A stretch of 64,000 bases of DNA from Flavobacterium defluvii (GTDB lineage: Bacteria > Bacteroidota > Bacteroidia > Flavobacteriales > Flavobacteriaceae), in contig NZ_FQWC01000004.1 in assembly GCF_900129555.1 (NCBI RefSeq), positions 186,001 to 250,000 of the forward strand. The letters run 5' to 3'. The notes beneath the pieces are model-generated. The model was not told the DNA's origin. It was given only the letters and a program-made list of their open reading frames with translations, and ran no database searches. The translations under genes and the position numbers were made by a program. This document shows positions 34,412 through 43,608 of this stretch, one piece after another (positions within the stretch are counted from its first letter, which is position 1; each line of letters begins with the position of its first letter).

Positions 34412-35191
34412 TTATTGCGCTAATCCAATCAAAGCATCTACAGAAGCTGCTTCCGGAGCTGCATCGAAGTTATCTTTAATATTGTTTAAGTATTTTAAAG
34501 CATCTTCTTTTTGTCCTAAAGCGATAGCAGTTTTAGCAGCTTTTAACAAGAAACGTGGCGTTGTAAAATCGTTTTTGTTAGACTCAGCAGCTTTTACATA
34601 ATAATCTAAAGCTTCTTTTTGGTTATTTTTTTGAGAATAAGCATCTCCAATTGCTCCTTTTGCCAAAGCACTTAAGATTAAATCATCTGATTTAAATTCT
34701 CCTAAATACTTAATAGCATCATCAAATTTACCTGTATTTAAATATGCCATACCAGCATAGTAATTTGCTAAATTTCCAGCATCAGTTCCAGAATATTCGT
34801 CAGCAATTTTTACAAATCCGAATTTACCTTCAGATCCGTTTAATGCTAATTTGTATAATGAATCACTAGCAACACCATCAACAGCTTTTTGAAAGTTCTG
34901 TTGTGCAACAAACATTTCGTTTGCAGCTTCGTCTTGTTTAGGGTTTTCAATAAATTTTTGGTAAGCCAAATAACCAATAGTAGCAACTGCAATACCAGCA
35001 ACTAAACCAATAATGATTTTTTGATTTTTAGCAACCCAATCCTCAGTTCTTGAAGCAGTTTCATCTAATTTAGAAAAAACACCAGCTGTTGTGCTGTCTT
35101 TTTCATCAATTACTACCTGTTGTTCTTCATTTACTTCTTTTACTTCCTTTTCTTTTGGTGCTTTATATCCTCTTTTATTGTAAGTAGCCAT
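34412..35191 (-). CDS. Membrane-anchored tetratricopeptide repeat protein
   Basis: The 259-residue protein has an acidic cytoplasmic N-terminus (1-50), one membrane segment (about 60-80, IIIGLVAGIAVATIGYLAYQ) and an extracytoplasmic TPR region. The repeats include LANYYAGMAYLNTGKFDDAI, KGAIGDAYSQKNNQKEALDY and LLKAAKTAIALGQKEDALKY. The layout resembles YfgM-type ancillary proteins of the Sec translocon or envelope, but I do not assign that function. It opens the minus-strand unit with ribH and has a good promoter. Confidence 0.82.
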   Translation of the reverse strand: MATYNKRGYKAPKEKEVKEVNEEQQVVIDEKDSTTAGVFSKLDETASRTEDWVAKNQKIIIGLVAGIAVATIGYLAYQKFIENPKQDEAANEMFVAQQNFQKAVDGVASDSLYKLALNGSEGKFGFVKIADEYSGTDAGNLANYYAGMAYLNTGKFDDAIKYLGEFKSDDLILSALAKGAIGDAYSQKNNQKEALDYYVKAAESNKNDFTTPRFLLKAAKTAIALGQKEDALKYLNNIKDNFDAAPEAASVDALIGLAQ

Positions 35192-35213
35192 TTAAAATTA
35201 ATTTAGTGAACGG

Positions 35214-35246
35214 CAAAAATAAAATTTTTCTTGAAACTGAGGCAAA
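35214..35246 (-). promoter_or_regulatory. Promoter of the TPR-ribH unit
   Basis: On the minus strand TTTG (35246-35243), 21 bp, then TATTTTTG (35221-35214) fit the Bacteroidota -33/-7 pattern, 22 bp before the start codon at 35191. Confidence 0.6.
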
Positions 35247-35431
35247 AAAAATCAAAATTATCACTATTTTAAAAAAAATATTTTTGCCAAAGCTAAGTCC
35301 TTTCGCATCAGCGGTAAAATAAATCAACTTCAAACATTGCAAAAGCCCTTTATATCAATAAAATTAGATAATTTTACAGTCTCAATTTTACTGGTTCAAA
35401 ACAGTAATTTCCTTTTAGAGTCTCTTAAAAA

Positions 35432-36511
35432 ATGCATTTAAACAAAATTTCTTTATTCAATTATAAAAATTTCTCTGAAGCCAGTTTTGATTTCGACATC
35501 AAGATCAATTGTTTTGTTGGAAAAAACGGAATTGGAAAAACCAATGTACTGGATGCCATTTACCATCTTGCATACGGAAAAAGTTATTTTAATCCGCTTG
35601 CCGTTCAGAATATCAAACACGGAGAAGAGTTTTTTGTAATCGATGCTGAATTAGAAAAAAATGAGAGAGCGGAACAAATTGTATGCAGTTTAAAAAAAGG
35701 ACAAAAGAAAGTTTTAAAAAGAAACGGAAAGCCTTATGATAAATTTTCAGATCATATAGGATTTATTCCGCTTGTAATTATTTCTCCTGCAGACCGGGAT
35801 TTAATTGTTGAAGGAAGCGAAACACGCCGAAAATTCATGGACAGCGTTATTTCGCAGTTAGATTCAGCTTATCTGCATCAGCTTATTCAATATCAAAAAG
35901 TAATTGTACAGCGAAATGCCCTTTTGAAATATTTTGCTCTCAATCATATTTTCGACAACGACACCTTATCTATATATAATGAACAGTTGAATGAATATGG
36001 AAAATCGATTTTTGAAAAACGAAAAGATTTTCTGGAACAATTTATACCTATATTCAATAGACACCATCAGGCGATAACCGGCTCTGAAGAATCGGTACAA
36101 TTGGTCTACGAAAGTAATTTGTTTGAAAAAGATCTTTTAACACTTTTACAGGAAAACATAAACAAAGACCGTGCATTACAATATACAACATCGGGAATTC
36201 ATAAAGATGATTTGTCTTTTGAAATTGATTCTCATCCTATAAAAAAATTTGGTTCGCAAGGCCAGCAAAAATCATTTTTGATTGCTTTGAAACTAGCACA
36301 GTTTGAATTTTTAAAAAAACAAAGCGGTGTAAAACCTATTTTATTGTTTGATGATATTTTTGACAAACTCGACGAAACCCGCGTTGCTAAAATTGTCGAA
36401 ATGGTAAACAGTGAAACTTTTGGACAGCTTTTTATTTCAGACACGCACCCTGAAAGAACAGAAGCTATTGTAAAATCGACGCACCAGACTTATAAGATAT
36501 TTAACTTGTGA
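35432..36511 (+). CDS. recF: DNA replication and repair protein RecF
   Basis: The 359-residue SMC-like ATPase has Walker [21 protein letters not shown] near residue 30, the signature region [19 protein letters not shown], and Walker [20 protein letters not shown]. It also has [20 protein letters not shown], typical of RecF. It helps load RecA at gaps. Length is normal. It diverges from the TPR-ribH unit; no partner replication gene (dnaA, dnaN, gyrB) is adjacent here, as is usual outside Proteobacteria and Firmicutes. Confidence 0.96.
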   Translation: MHLNKISLFNYKNFSEASFDFDIKINCFVGKNGIGKTNVLDAIYHLAYGKSYFNPLAVQNIKHGEEFFVIDAELEKNERAEQIVCSLKKGQKKVLKRNGKPYDKFSDHIGFIPLVIISPADRDLIVEGSETRRKFMDSVISQLDSAYLHQLIQYQKVIVQRNALLKYFALNHIFDNDTLSIYNEQLNEYGKSIFEKRKDFLEQFIPIFNRHHQAITGSEESVQLVYESNLFEKDLLTLLQENINKDRALQYTTSGIHKDDLSFEIDSHPIKKFGSQGQQKSFLIALKLAQFEFLKKQSGVKPILLFDDIFDKLDETRVAKIVEMVNSETFGQLFISDTHPERTEAIVKSTHQTYKIFNL

Positions 36512-36624
36512 TTTTTACAAATTAAAATTGATATAATTTGTACCAGCTTTTATAACTCATTAGAATCGGGAAATCATTAAATTAGCCTGAAAAACTTAAA
36601 AACAACTGCAATAAATTAAGAAAT

Positions 36625-37299
36625 ATGCTAACGAAAGAATCATTGCAATTTTTAGACGATTTAAAAAAGAACAACAATAGAGATTGGTTTCAGGACAACA
36701 AAAAACGTTATGAAATCTTCAAAAAAGATTATCATCAATTAGTAAGCGATTTTCTCGATGTAATGAAACCGCTTGATCCTTCTTTAGAATTATTAGAAGT
36801 CAAAAACTGTACTTTTAGAATTAATCGCGATATTCGATTTTCTAAAGACAAATCACCTTATAAAGCTCATTTAGGCGTTTGGATGTCGGCTGGTGCGAAA
36901 GGCGCAAATCGTTCCGGATATTATGTTCATATCGAAAAAGGAGCCAGTTTTATCGCCGGCGGGTTTTATTCGCCCGATGCTGAAGATTTAAAGAAAGTGC
37001 GTAAAGAAATTGCTTTTTTCTATGATGATTTGCAAGAAATCCTAAGCAATAAAGATTTCAAAAAAGAATTTGGAAGTCTGGATACAAACGAAAACAATTC
37101 CCTAAAAAGCATGCCCCGCGGTTACGAAAAAGATCATCCGGCTGCAGAATTCTTAAAATTGAAAAGTTTTACAGCTTCGCAAGTATATGATATTTCCGAA
37201 GTTACTCAAAAGGATTTTGTTTCAAAAATGAGTAAAAAATTAATTGCTCTAAAACCTTTAAACGAATTCATAAATCGTGCTTTAGAAACTGAAGAATAA
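36625..37299 (+). CDS. DUF2461 domain protein
   Basis: The 224-residue protein carries the DUF2461 core: FLDDLKKNNNRDWFQDNKKR, TFRINRDIRFSKDKSPYKAH, GYYVHIEKGASFIAGGFY and KSMPRGYEKDHPAAEFLKLK. The family is widespread in bacteria and fungi with no established reaction. It is probably cytoplasmic, since no signal peptide is present. It stands alone between recF and a palindromic repeat. Confidence 0.9.
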   Translation: MLTKESLQFLDDLKKNNNRDWFQDNKKRYEIFKKDYHQLVSDFLDVMKPLDPSLELLEVKNCTFRINRDIRFSKDKSPYKAHLGVWMSAGAKGANRSGYYVHIEKGASFIAGGFYSPDAEDLKKVRKEIAFFYDDLQEILSNKDFKKEFGSLDTNENNSLKSMPRGYEKDHPAAEFLKLKSFTASQVYDISEVTQKDFVSKMSKKLIALKPLNEFINRALETEE

Positions 37300-37313
37300 A
37301 AAAAGACAGATCG

Positions 37314-37377
37314 CCACGAATTCACGAATTAATACTAATCAATTTTGCCAAAATAAATTCGTTAATTGGTGGCGAAA
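37314..37377. repeat. Imperfect inverted repeat, GCCACGAATTCAC family
   Basis: CGCCACGAATTCACGAATT at the left and AATTCGTTAATTGGTGGCG at the right pair with two mismatches. The left arm shares GCCACGAATTCAC with the perfect palindrome at 9422-9481. It ends a few bases before the glycosyltransferase start at 37390. Confidence 0.7.
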
Positions 37378-37389
37378 AAATATTTTACA

Positions 37390-38433
37390 ATGAAAAGAAA
37401 AATACTTTTTCTTGGAGAATCGTATCGCGCTGATGCCATAACATGGATGAAAGGCTTAAAAGAATTTGGCGATTTTGAAATTATTACCTGGGAGCTTCAA
37501 ACCCCAAACAACAAGAGATTCAAACGCATTTTAGAATATTTCTTCGCTCCAGTTTCTATTCGAAAAACCATCAAAAAAGAAAAACCAGACATGGTTATTG
37601 CTGAAAGAACCACAAGCTATGGTTTCTTAGCTGCATTGTCTGGTTCAAAAACCATTGCAATCGCACAACAAGGCCGAACCGATTTATGGCCGGAAACTTC
37701 CGTTTTGTATCCGTTTAAAAAGTTTATTCAGAAATATGCTTTCAAAAAAGCGCATTTAATTCATGCCTGGGGACCTGTTATGGCAATTCACATGAAAGCA
37801 GCTGGTGTTGATATGAATAAAGTTTTAGTTCTGCCAAAAGGAATTGACTTATCTCTTTTTACACCTTTTACAAATAATTCTAATAAAATTGAAGCGATTG
37901 TAACACGTTCTCTGCAGCCAGAATATCGTCATGATTCTATTTTAAAAGCTTTTGGAATTTTACATCAAAAAGGAATAGATTTTTCTTTGACGATTGTTGG
38001 CGATGGAACCCGATTACAGTTTTTAAAAGATTTAGCTACAGCACTTCAAATAGAAAATAAAGTAATTTTTACAGGAAGAATTCCGAATACTGAACTTCCT
38101 AAATTATTACAGCAATCAAATATCTATATCAGTATGCCAATAACAGAAGGCGTTTCGGCATCTCTGTTTGAAGCCATGGCTTGTAATTGTTATCCTGTAG
38201 TTTCTGATATTCCCGGAAATCAAAGCTGGATTACGCATCGTGAAAATGGTCAATTGATTACAATAGATGATATAGAAATGCTTGCAGATGAATTAATCTG
38301 GGCTTTTGAAAATCCTGAATCCCGAAATAATACAATTATCCGAAACAGAAAATTTGTTGAAGAAAATGCTAATTATGATATTAATATGAAGGTTATTTCG
38401 GAGAAATATCATGAGTTATTGGATTTAAAATAA
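37390..38433 (+). CDS. Glycosyltransferase family 4 protein
   Basis: From ATG 37390 there are 347 residues; a GTG nine codons upstream lies within the palindromic repeat and is rejected. The N-terminal Rossmann half has ILFLGESYRADAITWMKGL. The C-terminal half has the GT4 nucleotide-sugar site FSLTIVGDGTRLQFLKDLA, VIFTGRIPNTELPKLLQQS and ITEGVSASLFEAMACNCYPV (E-x7-E type). It transfers a sugar from a nucleotide donor, probably to a surface glycan or glycolipid. Donor and acceptor unknown. The gene at 38443 follows after 9 bp. Confidence 0.9.
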   Translation: MKRKILFLGESYRADAITWMKGLKEFGDFEIITWELQTPNNKRFKRILEYFFAPVSIRKTIKKEKPDMVIAERTTSYGFLAALSGSKTIAIAQQGRTDLWPETSVLYPFKKFIQKYAFKKAHLIHAWGPVMAIHMKAAGVDMNKVLVLPKGIDLSLFTPFTNNSNKIEAIVTRSLQPEYRHDSILKAFGILHQKGIDFSLTIVGDGTRLQFLKDLATALQIENKVIFTGRIPNTELPKLLQQSNIYISMPITEGVSASLFEAMACNCYPVVSDIPGNQSWITHRENGQLITIDDIEMLADELIWAFENPESRNNTIIRNRKFVEENANYDINMKVISEKYHELLDLK

Positions 38434-38442
38434 AACAAAACC

Positions 38443-38985
38443 ATGTCTCAACATACTTATAAATCTTCTATTGATTTTATTACTGATTTATGTTTTGAAT
38501 ATATTGAAACCTATTCATTTCAACGCGGGGAAGAATTTGAAAAGAACAATCAATTAAATCTAAGTGAATATGAAACATTACAACGAAGAAAACTTAGAAA
38601 AAATGATTTAACCAGCCCTCAAGAATTAAAGCTTAACGAATTAAAAAAACTTGTAGGTTTTACTCAATATATATTAAACGAAGAAGGAGAATTTCATTTT
38701 TCGAGTAAAAAAATAAACTCGTTTAAATCTACAGATAAGGAAGCAATTAATTTAAAAAACATTCTGAAAACGGAAATCAACGAAATTCCAGATTGGCTGT
38801 GTGCTCCCAAATATCGAGATGCTGTTGTATTCTATGACAAAAACAATAAAATAATTACAAGTCTAAATATTTGTTTAAGCTGCCAGTATATGGAAACAGA
38901 AATGTTTAATCATATAAATGGTGACAAATTAACTTATGATTTATTAAAACAATTCTTTATTGAGATTGGACATGATGTCGAATGA
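38443..38985 (+). CDS. Uncharacterised 180-residue cytoplasmic protein with a CxxC
   Basis: I do not recognise a family. The protein has a charged helical N-terminal half (LSEYETLQRRKLRKNDLTSP, QELKLNELKKLVG) and a C-terminal half with AVVFYDKNNKIITSLNICLS then CQYMETEMFNHING. The CLSC pair could bind a metal or be redox active. No signal peptide or membrane helix is visible. It is 9 bp downstream of the GT4 gene and so shares its transcript, followed by 96 bp before murB. Confidence 0.7.
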   Translation: MSQHTYKSSIDFITDLCFEYIETYSFQRGEEFEKNNQLNLSEYETLQRRKLRKNDLTSPQELKLNELKKLVGFTQYILNEEGEFHFSSKKINSFKSTDKEAINLKNILKTEINEIPDWLCAPKYRDAVVFYDKNNKIITSLNICLSCQYMETEMFNHINGDKLTYDLLKQFFIEIGHDVE

Positions 38986-39081
38986 CAAGCTTATTTTTAA
39001 CAAAAACACATTTTAGTCAAAAGTGAACTCAAACAAATTATAATCCTTATTTTTGACCCAAGATTAAAACGCCTTTTATTT

Positions 39082-40095
39082 ATGCAAATCCAATCCAATT
39101 TTTCTTTAAAAAAATATAATACTTTCGGCATTGAAGCCAGTGCTAAACAATTTGCCGCTGTTCATTCTATTGATGAATTGAGAACAGTTTTAGCAGAAAA
39201 CAAAAACGAGAAAAAGTTTATTTTAGGAGGTGGAAGCAATATGCTTTTAACAAAAGACATTGATGCTTTGGTAATTCACATTGATTTAAAAGGCAAAGAA
39301 ATCATTAAAGAAGACGATGATTTTGTCTGGGTTAAAAGTCAGGCTGGCGAAGTATGGCATGATTTTGTTCTCTGGACAATTGACAATAATTTTGGCGGAC
39401 TGGAAAACATGTCTTTAATTCCCGGAAATGTCGGCACCACTCCGGTACAAAATATTGGCGCATACGGAGCCGAAATCAAAGATACTTTTGTTTCGTGCGA
39501 TGCTATGAATATCGAAACTCAGGAAACAAAAACTTTTACTAATGCCGAATGTAATTTTGGATATCGTGAAAGTATTTTTAAACATGAAGTAAAAGACCAA
39601 TTTATTATCACTTCGGTTATTTATAAATTGACTAAACGGAATCATAAAATCAATACATCTTACGGAGATATTTTGGCCGAGTTAGCTAAAAACAATATTT
39701 CTCAACCTACATTAAAAGATGTAAGCAACGCTGTTATTGCAATCAGACAAAGTAAGCTGCCAGATCCAAAAGAACTGGGAAACAGCGGCAGTTTCTTTAA
39801 AAACCCAATTTTATTGAAATCTGATTTCGAAAAAATTCATCAAAAATTCCCGGAAATGAAGTTTTATGAAGTTTCTCCAACCGAAGTAAAAGTCCCTGCG
39901 GGCTGGCTGATTGAACAGGCTGGTTTTAAAGGAAAACGTTTTGGCGATGCCGGAGTTCATAAAAATCAGGCTTTGGTTTTAGTGAATTACGGAAACGCAA
40001 CCGGACAGGAAATTTTAGCTGTTTCAAAACAAGTTCAAAAAACTGTTTTTGAAACTTTTGGTATACATATTGAAGCAGAAGTAAACGTGATTTAA
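39082..40095 (+). CDS. murB: UDP-N-acetylenolpyruvoylglucosamine reductase
   Basis: The 337-residue type I MurB has NTFGIEASAKQFAAV, the FAD-binding FILGGGSNMLLT and LENMSLIPGNVGTTPVQNIG, AYGAEIKDTFVSCDAMN, the YRESIF tyrosine and the catalytic GNSGSFFKNPI serine. It performs the NADPH-dependent second step of UDP-MurNAc synthesis for peptidoglycan. Length is typical of the E. coli-like type. A small membrane protein gene follows by 32 bp. Confidence 0.96.
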   Translation: MQIQSNFSLKKYNTFGIEASAKQFAAVHSIDELRTVLAENKNEKKFILGGGSNMLLTKDIDALVIHIDLKGKEIIKEDDDFVWVKSQAGEVWHDFVLWTIDNNFGGLENMSLIPGNVGTTPVQNIGAYGAEIKDTFVSCDAMNIETQETKTFTNAECNFGYRESIFKHEVKDQFIITSVIYKLTKRNHKINTSYGDILAELAKNNISQPTLKDVSNAVIAIRQSKLPDPKELGNSGSFFKNPILLKSDFEKIHQKFPEMKFYEVSPTEVKVPAGWLIEQAGFKGKRFGDAGVHKNQALVLVNYGNATGQEILAVSKQVQKTVFETFGIHIEAEVNVI

Positions 40096-40127
40096 GACAC
40101 TTTTACCAGCTTACCAACTAAATTTTA

Positions 40128-40628
40128 ATGAAAGAATTAAATATCAAAGTTATTTTACTTCAAATATCAGGACTTATTTTCCTGATTAATGGTGTTTTAC
40201 AACTTAAACTGTATACTGTATCCGAAAAAATTATCTGGGCAAAAACACATACACAGTATAAAAATTCAGAATATTGGAACAAATTACTGCCTTCAAAAGA
40301 AGGTATTTTTAACTTCTGGCCCAATGTATATGTCTGGATATTTGTTGGTTCGCTAATTGGTATTTGTATTTTAGCTTTTATAAATTGGAAAAGTAAACTT
40401 TCATCTTTAAACACTATTCTGGTTGCAATAATTTTATACATTCTTTTAAGACTGAAATTTTTTAGAAAAGAAATAATATCTCAATTGTTTCGTCCTGTAA
40501 GAACCTTATGTTCTGATGATTTTGGAACACAATGCTTAATCGAAGGCATAATTTTTACTTTTATTGGAGTAACGATTTTGTATTTAAGTGTTATTCAAAT
40601 CTATCTGAAATCAAAAAAACTTAGCTGA
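40128..40628 (+). CDS. Uncharacterised membrane protein, 166 residues
   Basis: The protein has four predicted membrane segments (near VILLQISGLIFLINGVLQL, VYVWIFVGSLIGICILAFI, LNTILVAIILYILLRL and IIFTFIGVTILYLSVIQIYL). A short loop between the third and fourth has two cysteines (RTLCSDDFGTQCLIEG). I do not recognise a family. It lies 32 bp after murB and 10 bp before a GNAT gene, in a compact plus-strand series of unrelated functions. Confidence 0.7.
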   Translation: MKELNIKVILLQISGLIFLINGVLQLKLYTVSEKIIWAKTHTQYKNSEYWNKLLPSKEGIFNFWPNVYVWIFVGSLIGICILAFINWKSKLSSLNTILVAIILYILLRLKFFRKEIISQLFRPVRTLCSDDFGTQCLIEGIIFTFIGVTILYLSVIQIYLKSKKLS

Positions 40629-40638
40629 AATTAGAATA

Positions 40639-41097
40639 ATGACAGAAAAAATTTCCATCAAAATAACAAAACCAAATGAGGAAAAAGTTTTGTCAATTAT
40701 AGAAGAATTGTCTGCAAATCTTTATCTTCGTTTCGGAAGCGATGGAAAAAATTCTTTTACAGACTGGCAATATAATAATTCGCATTTTGTATTTGTAACC
40801 GCAGAAATTGACAATGAAATTGTTGGCTGCGGCACCATTCGGCCAATAGAGGAAAATACCGGAGAAGTTAAACGAATGTATTCTAAATATTCTGGAAAGA
40901 AAATTGGACAAACTATTTTAATTTTTTTAGAAAATCATGCAAAAACAATTGGTTTTAAAAAACTAGTTTTAGAAACAAGAGTTAAAAATCAGGAAGCAAT
41001 TCAGTTTTATCAAAAACAAGGATACAATATCATACCCAATTACGGCAAATACAAGGATAGACCAGAAGCCGTTTGCTTTGGAAAATCTTTAAAATAA
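40639..41097 (+). CDS. GNAT-family N-acetyltransferase
   Basis: The 152-residue protein has the GNAT fold: an ENTGEVKRMYSKYSGKKIG acetyl-CoA loop (motif A, R/Q-x-x-G-x-G/A variant), FKKLVLETRVKNQEAIQFYQ and KQGYNIIPNYGKYKDRPEA. It transfers an acetyl group from acetyl-CoA to an unknown small molecule or protein. It lies between the unknown membrane protein gene (10 bp) and the PaiB-like gene (9 bp). The PaiA/PaiB pairing of a GNAT and an FMN-binding protein known from Bacillus is a loose analogy only. Confidence 0.88.
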   Translation: MTEKISIKITKPNEEKVLSIIEELSANLYLRFGSDGKNSFTDWQYNNSHFVFVTAEIDNEIVGCGTIRPIEENTGEVKRMYSKYSGKKIGQTILIFLENHAKTIGFKKLVLETRVKNQEAIQFYQKQGYNIIPNYGKYKDRPEAVCFGKSLK

Positions 41098-41106
41098 ATC
41101 CTAAAA

Positions 41107-41721
41107 ATGTATACACCAGAATTATATAAGGATGAAGACCCAGAATCTATCAGAACTTTTTTAAGAGAAAATAGTTTTGGAATTCTGATTAACCAAACCA
41201 ACGGACGATTATGTGCTACACATATTCCGATAGAATTAGAAATTAATGCTAATGGAAAAGAAATGCTGCAGGGACATATTTCTAAACTGAATCCACAGGC
41301 AGAAGGCTTTAAAGAAAACGATCAGGTTTTGGCCGTATTTACCGGACCACATAGTTACATTTCTTCTTCCTGGTACGATCACGAAAATGTACCTACGTGG
41401 AACTATATAGCCGTACATGTTTATGGACGAATAAAAATTGTAGATTACTCAACTTCGGTTGAACAGTTAAAAAAACTGGTTGATAAATACGAAGCCAATT
41501 CTAAAAATCCGGTTCGCGTTGAGAATTTATCCGAAAAAACAATGCGCGAAGCAAGAGGAATATTTGGTTTTGAAATAGAAATTGACGAAATTCAGGCGAC
41601 AAAAAAGCTTTCTCAAAACCGCGACGACCATAATTATAAAAACATAATTTCGGAATTAGAAAAAACAGAAAACCCTCAGTCTATTGCTGTTGCAAAAGAA
41701 ATGTCGAAATACCGAAAGTAA
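41107..41721 (+). CDS. PaiB-like FMN-binding protein
   Basis: The 204-residue protein matches the PaiB family: MYTPELYKDEDPESIRTFLR at the start, then ATHIPIELEINANGKEMLQG, VLAVFTGPHSYISSSWYDHE and VPTWNYIAVHVYGRIKIVD in the flavin-reductase-like split barrel, and RGIFGFEIEIDEIQATKKLS. PaiB was named as a negative regulator in Bacillus, but family members bind FMN and heme and the regulatory role here is unproven. It follows a GNAT gene by 9 bp, similar to the paiAB pairing. Confidence 0.88.
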   Translation: MYTPELYKDEDPESIRTFLRENSFGILINQTNGRLCATHIPIELEINANGKEMLQGHISKLNPQAEGFKENDQVLAVFTGPHSYISSSWYDHENVPTWNYIAVHVYGRIKIVDYSTSVEQLKKLVDKYEANSKNPVRVENLSEKTMREARGIFGFEIEIDEIQATKKLSQNRDDHNYKNIISELEKTENPQSIAVAKEMSKYRK

Positions 41722-41804
41722 ATTGGGAATTATATATTGTAAATTAGTAATTCATAACTACATTTGTTCTCGCAAAAATTCAATATTAACAGACATTAAA
41801 TTAT

Positions 41805-42911
41805 ATGCTTATAACTTTATTTTACTTCTTTATTGCTGTTGTTTTTATCCAACTTTTCTATTATTTAGGGATTTTTGGAAAATTTGCTTTTGCTAAACCT
41901 CAAGACGTTACACCAAAAAACATTCCGGTTTCTGTAATTGTCTGCGCAAAAAATGAAGAAGAAAATGTAAAGAAATTTATTCCGTTATTGGCAGAACAAA
42001 ATTATCCTGATTTTGAAATTGTCTTAATTGATGATGCTTCGAGCGATGAAACTCTGGAAGTTTTTGAAGAATTTGAGCAAAAATACCCTAACATTAGACT
42101 TGTGAAAGTTGAAAATAACGAAGCTTTCTGGGGAAATAAAAAATACGCTTTAACTTTAGGTATAAAAGCTGCAAAAAAAACTTATTTATTATTTACAGAT
42201 GCAGACTGTTATCCAACTTCAAAAGATTGGATTACTTCAATGACATCTCAGTTTACTCAGGAAAAAACCATTGTTTTAGGCTATGGAGGATATGAGAAAA
42301 TTGAAAATTCATTATTAAATAAAATAATTCGTTTTGAAACAGTTTTAACGGCTGTTCAGTATTTTTCATGGGCAAAAGCAGGGCTTCCATATATGGGAGT
42401 TGGAAGAAATTTAGCTTATAAAAAAGAAGAATTTTTTAACGTAAACGGATTTATTGACCATATTCAGGTACGTTCCGGCGATGACGATTTGTTTATCAAT
42501 CAGGCGGCTAACAAAGACAACACTACAATAGCCTATATTCCGGAAAGTTTTACGTATTCAAAGCCAAAAGAGTCTTATAAAGATTGGTTTACTCAAAAAA
42601 GAAGACATATTTCTACAGCTCAATATTATAAGTTTTTTGATAAATTTCAATTGGGACTTTTCTTTTTGTCACAATTATTTTTCTTTTTATCAGTTATAGT
42701 TTTACTGGCTTTTCAATTTCAATGGATTGCCGTTGTAGCTATTTTAGCAACACGTTATACTGTAGTTTGGACCGTAATAGGTTTTTCTGCTGGAAAACTT
42801 AAAGAAAATGACATTAAAATTTGGTTTCCGGTATTGGAAATTGTGCTTATTATTACACAAATTAATATCTTTATAACTAATATCTTTTCAAAACCTGTAT
42901 ATTGGAAATAA
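41805..42911 (+). CDS. Family 2 glycosyltransferase, membrane-bound
   Basis: The 368-residue protein has an N-terminal membrane helix (LITLFYFFIAVVFIQLFYYL). A GT2 domain follows with VSVIVCAKNEEENVKKFIPL, IVLIDDASSDETLEVFEEF, the DxD-type LFTDADCYPTS, RSGDDDLFINQAA and a WFTQKRRH (R/Q-x-x-RH) motif. Two or three C-terminal membrane helices follow. It resembles the shorter synthases or lipid glycosyltransferases of Bacteroidota; donor and acceptor are unknown. Its 3' end overlaps the TTG-started sigma-factor gene by 10 bp. Confidence 0.9.
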   Translation: MLITLFYFFIAVVFIQLFYYLGIFGKFAFAKPQDVTPKNIPVSVIVCAKNEEENVKKFIPLLAEQNYPDFEIVLIDDASSDETLEVFEEFEQKYPNIRLVKVENNEAFWGNKKYALTLGIKAAKKTYLLFTDADCYPTSKDWITSMTSQFTQEKTIVLGYGGYEKIENSLLNKIIRFETVLTAVQYFSWAKAGLPYMGVGRNLAYKKEEFFNVNGFIDHIQVRSGDDDLFINQAANKDNTTIAYIPESFTYSKPKESYKDWFTQKRRHISTAQYYKFFDKFQLGLFFLSQLFFFLSVIVLLAFQFQWIAVVAILATRYTVVWTVIGFSAGKLKENDIKIWFPVLEIVLIITQINIFITNIFSKPVYWK

Positions 42912-43453
42912 ATTCTAAAATAGAAAAAGCAAAAAAAGGTGACCAGGTCGCCTTTACTTTTTTATTAGATTATTTCTGGAACGAAGTTTACAGCTTCATG
43001 CTTAAACGTACAGAAAATGAAACTACTGCAGAAGATATTACCATTGAGACTTTCTCAAAAGCTTTTGACAGAATCGCTTCTTATAATCCGGAATTTCAGT
43101 TTAATACCTGGCTTATTGCTATTGCAAAAAATGTCTATATTGATTTATTGCGTAAAAAGAAAACCAATCTTTTTATAGAGATCACTGATACAGAAGATCA
43201 GCAGGCATACAATATTGCCGACACTACTCCATCTGCAGAAGATGCATTAATTAAAGAGCAAAATCTTTCCCGCTTGCTTTTATGCATCAAAGAATTAAAA
43301 CCCCACTATCAGGAAGTAATTCAGCTTCGTTATTTTCAGGAAATGTCCTATCAGGAAATTGCTGACAAGATTAATGAGCCTTTAAGCAACGTAAAGGTAA
43401 AATTACTACGTGCTAAAAAATTACTTGCAGAAATCATCGAACGTAATAGATAA
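42902..43453 (+). CDS. ECF-type RNA polymerase sigma factor
   Basis: The frame opens at TTG 42902 inside the GT2 gene, overlapping by 10 bp, and gives 183 residues. Region 2 is seen as DQVAFTFLLDYFWNEVYSFM, TAEDITIETFSKAFDRIAS and FNTWLIAIAKNVYIDLLRKK, and region 4 as LKPHYQEVIQLRYFQEMSYQ then EIADKINEPLSNVKVKLLRA. No anti-sigma gene is adjacent, so how it is controlled is not visible. It resembles the constitutive ECF type found near housekeeping genes in Flavobacteria. Confidence 0.92.
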   Translation: MEINSKIEKAKKGDQVAFTFLLDYFWNEVYSFMLKRTENETTAEDITIETFSKAFDRIASYNPEFQFNTWLIAIAKNVYIDLLRKKKTNLFIEITDTEDQQAYNIADTTPSAEDALIKEQNLSRLLLCIKELKPHYQEVIQLRYFQEMSYQEIADKINEPLSNVKVKLLRAKKLLAEIIERNR

Positions 43454-43608
43454 TTTATTATCTTTAGAAAAAGAATAAGATATAATCATATTTTTTCTTA
43501 AAAAAACTATTTATTCACACACTAAAACAACAACTCTCACGTTGTTTGCTTAAACCCAATCCTAAACGCGTATGATTTAAAGTTACTTAACCTTAAAATC
43601 CAAAAATC

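Noticed and set aside
42902..42911. The sigma factor starting at a later ATG
   Set aside because: No suitable ATG precedes region 2; the TTG at 42902 keeps the full domain and is translationally coupled to the upstream gene.
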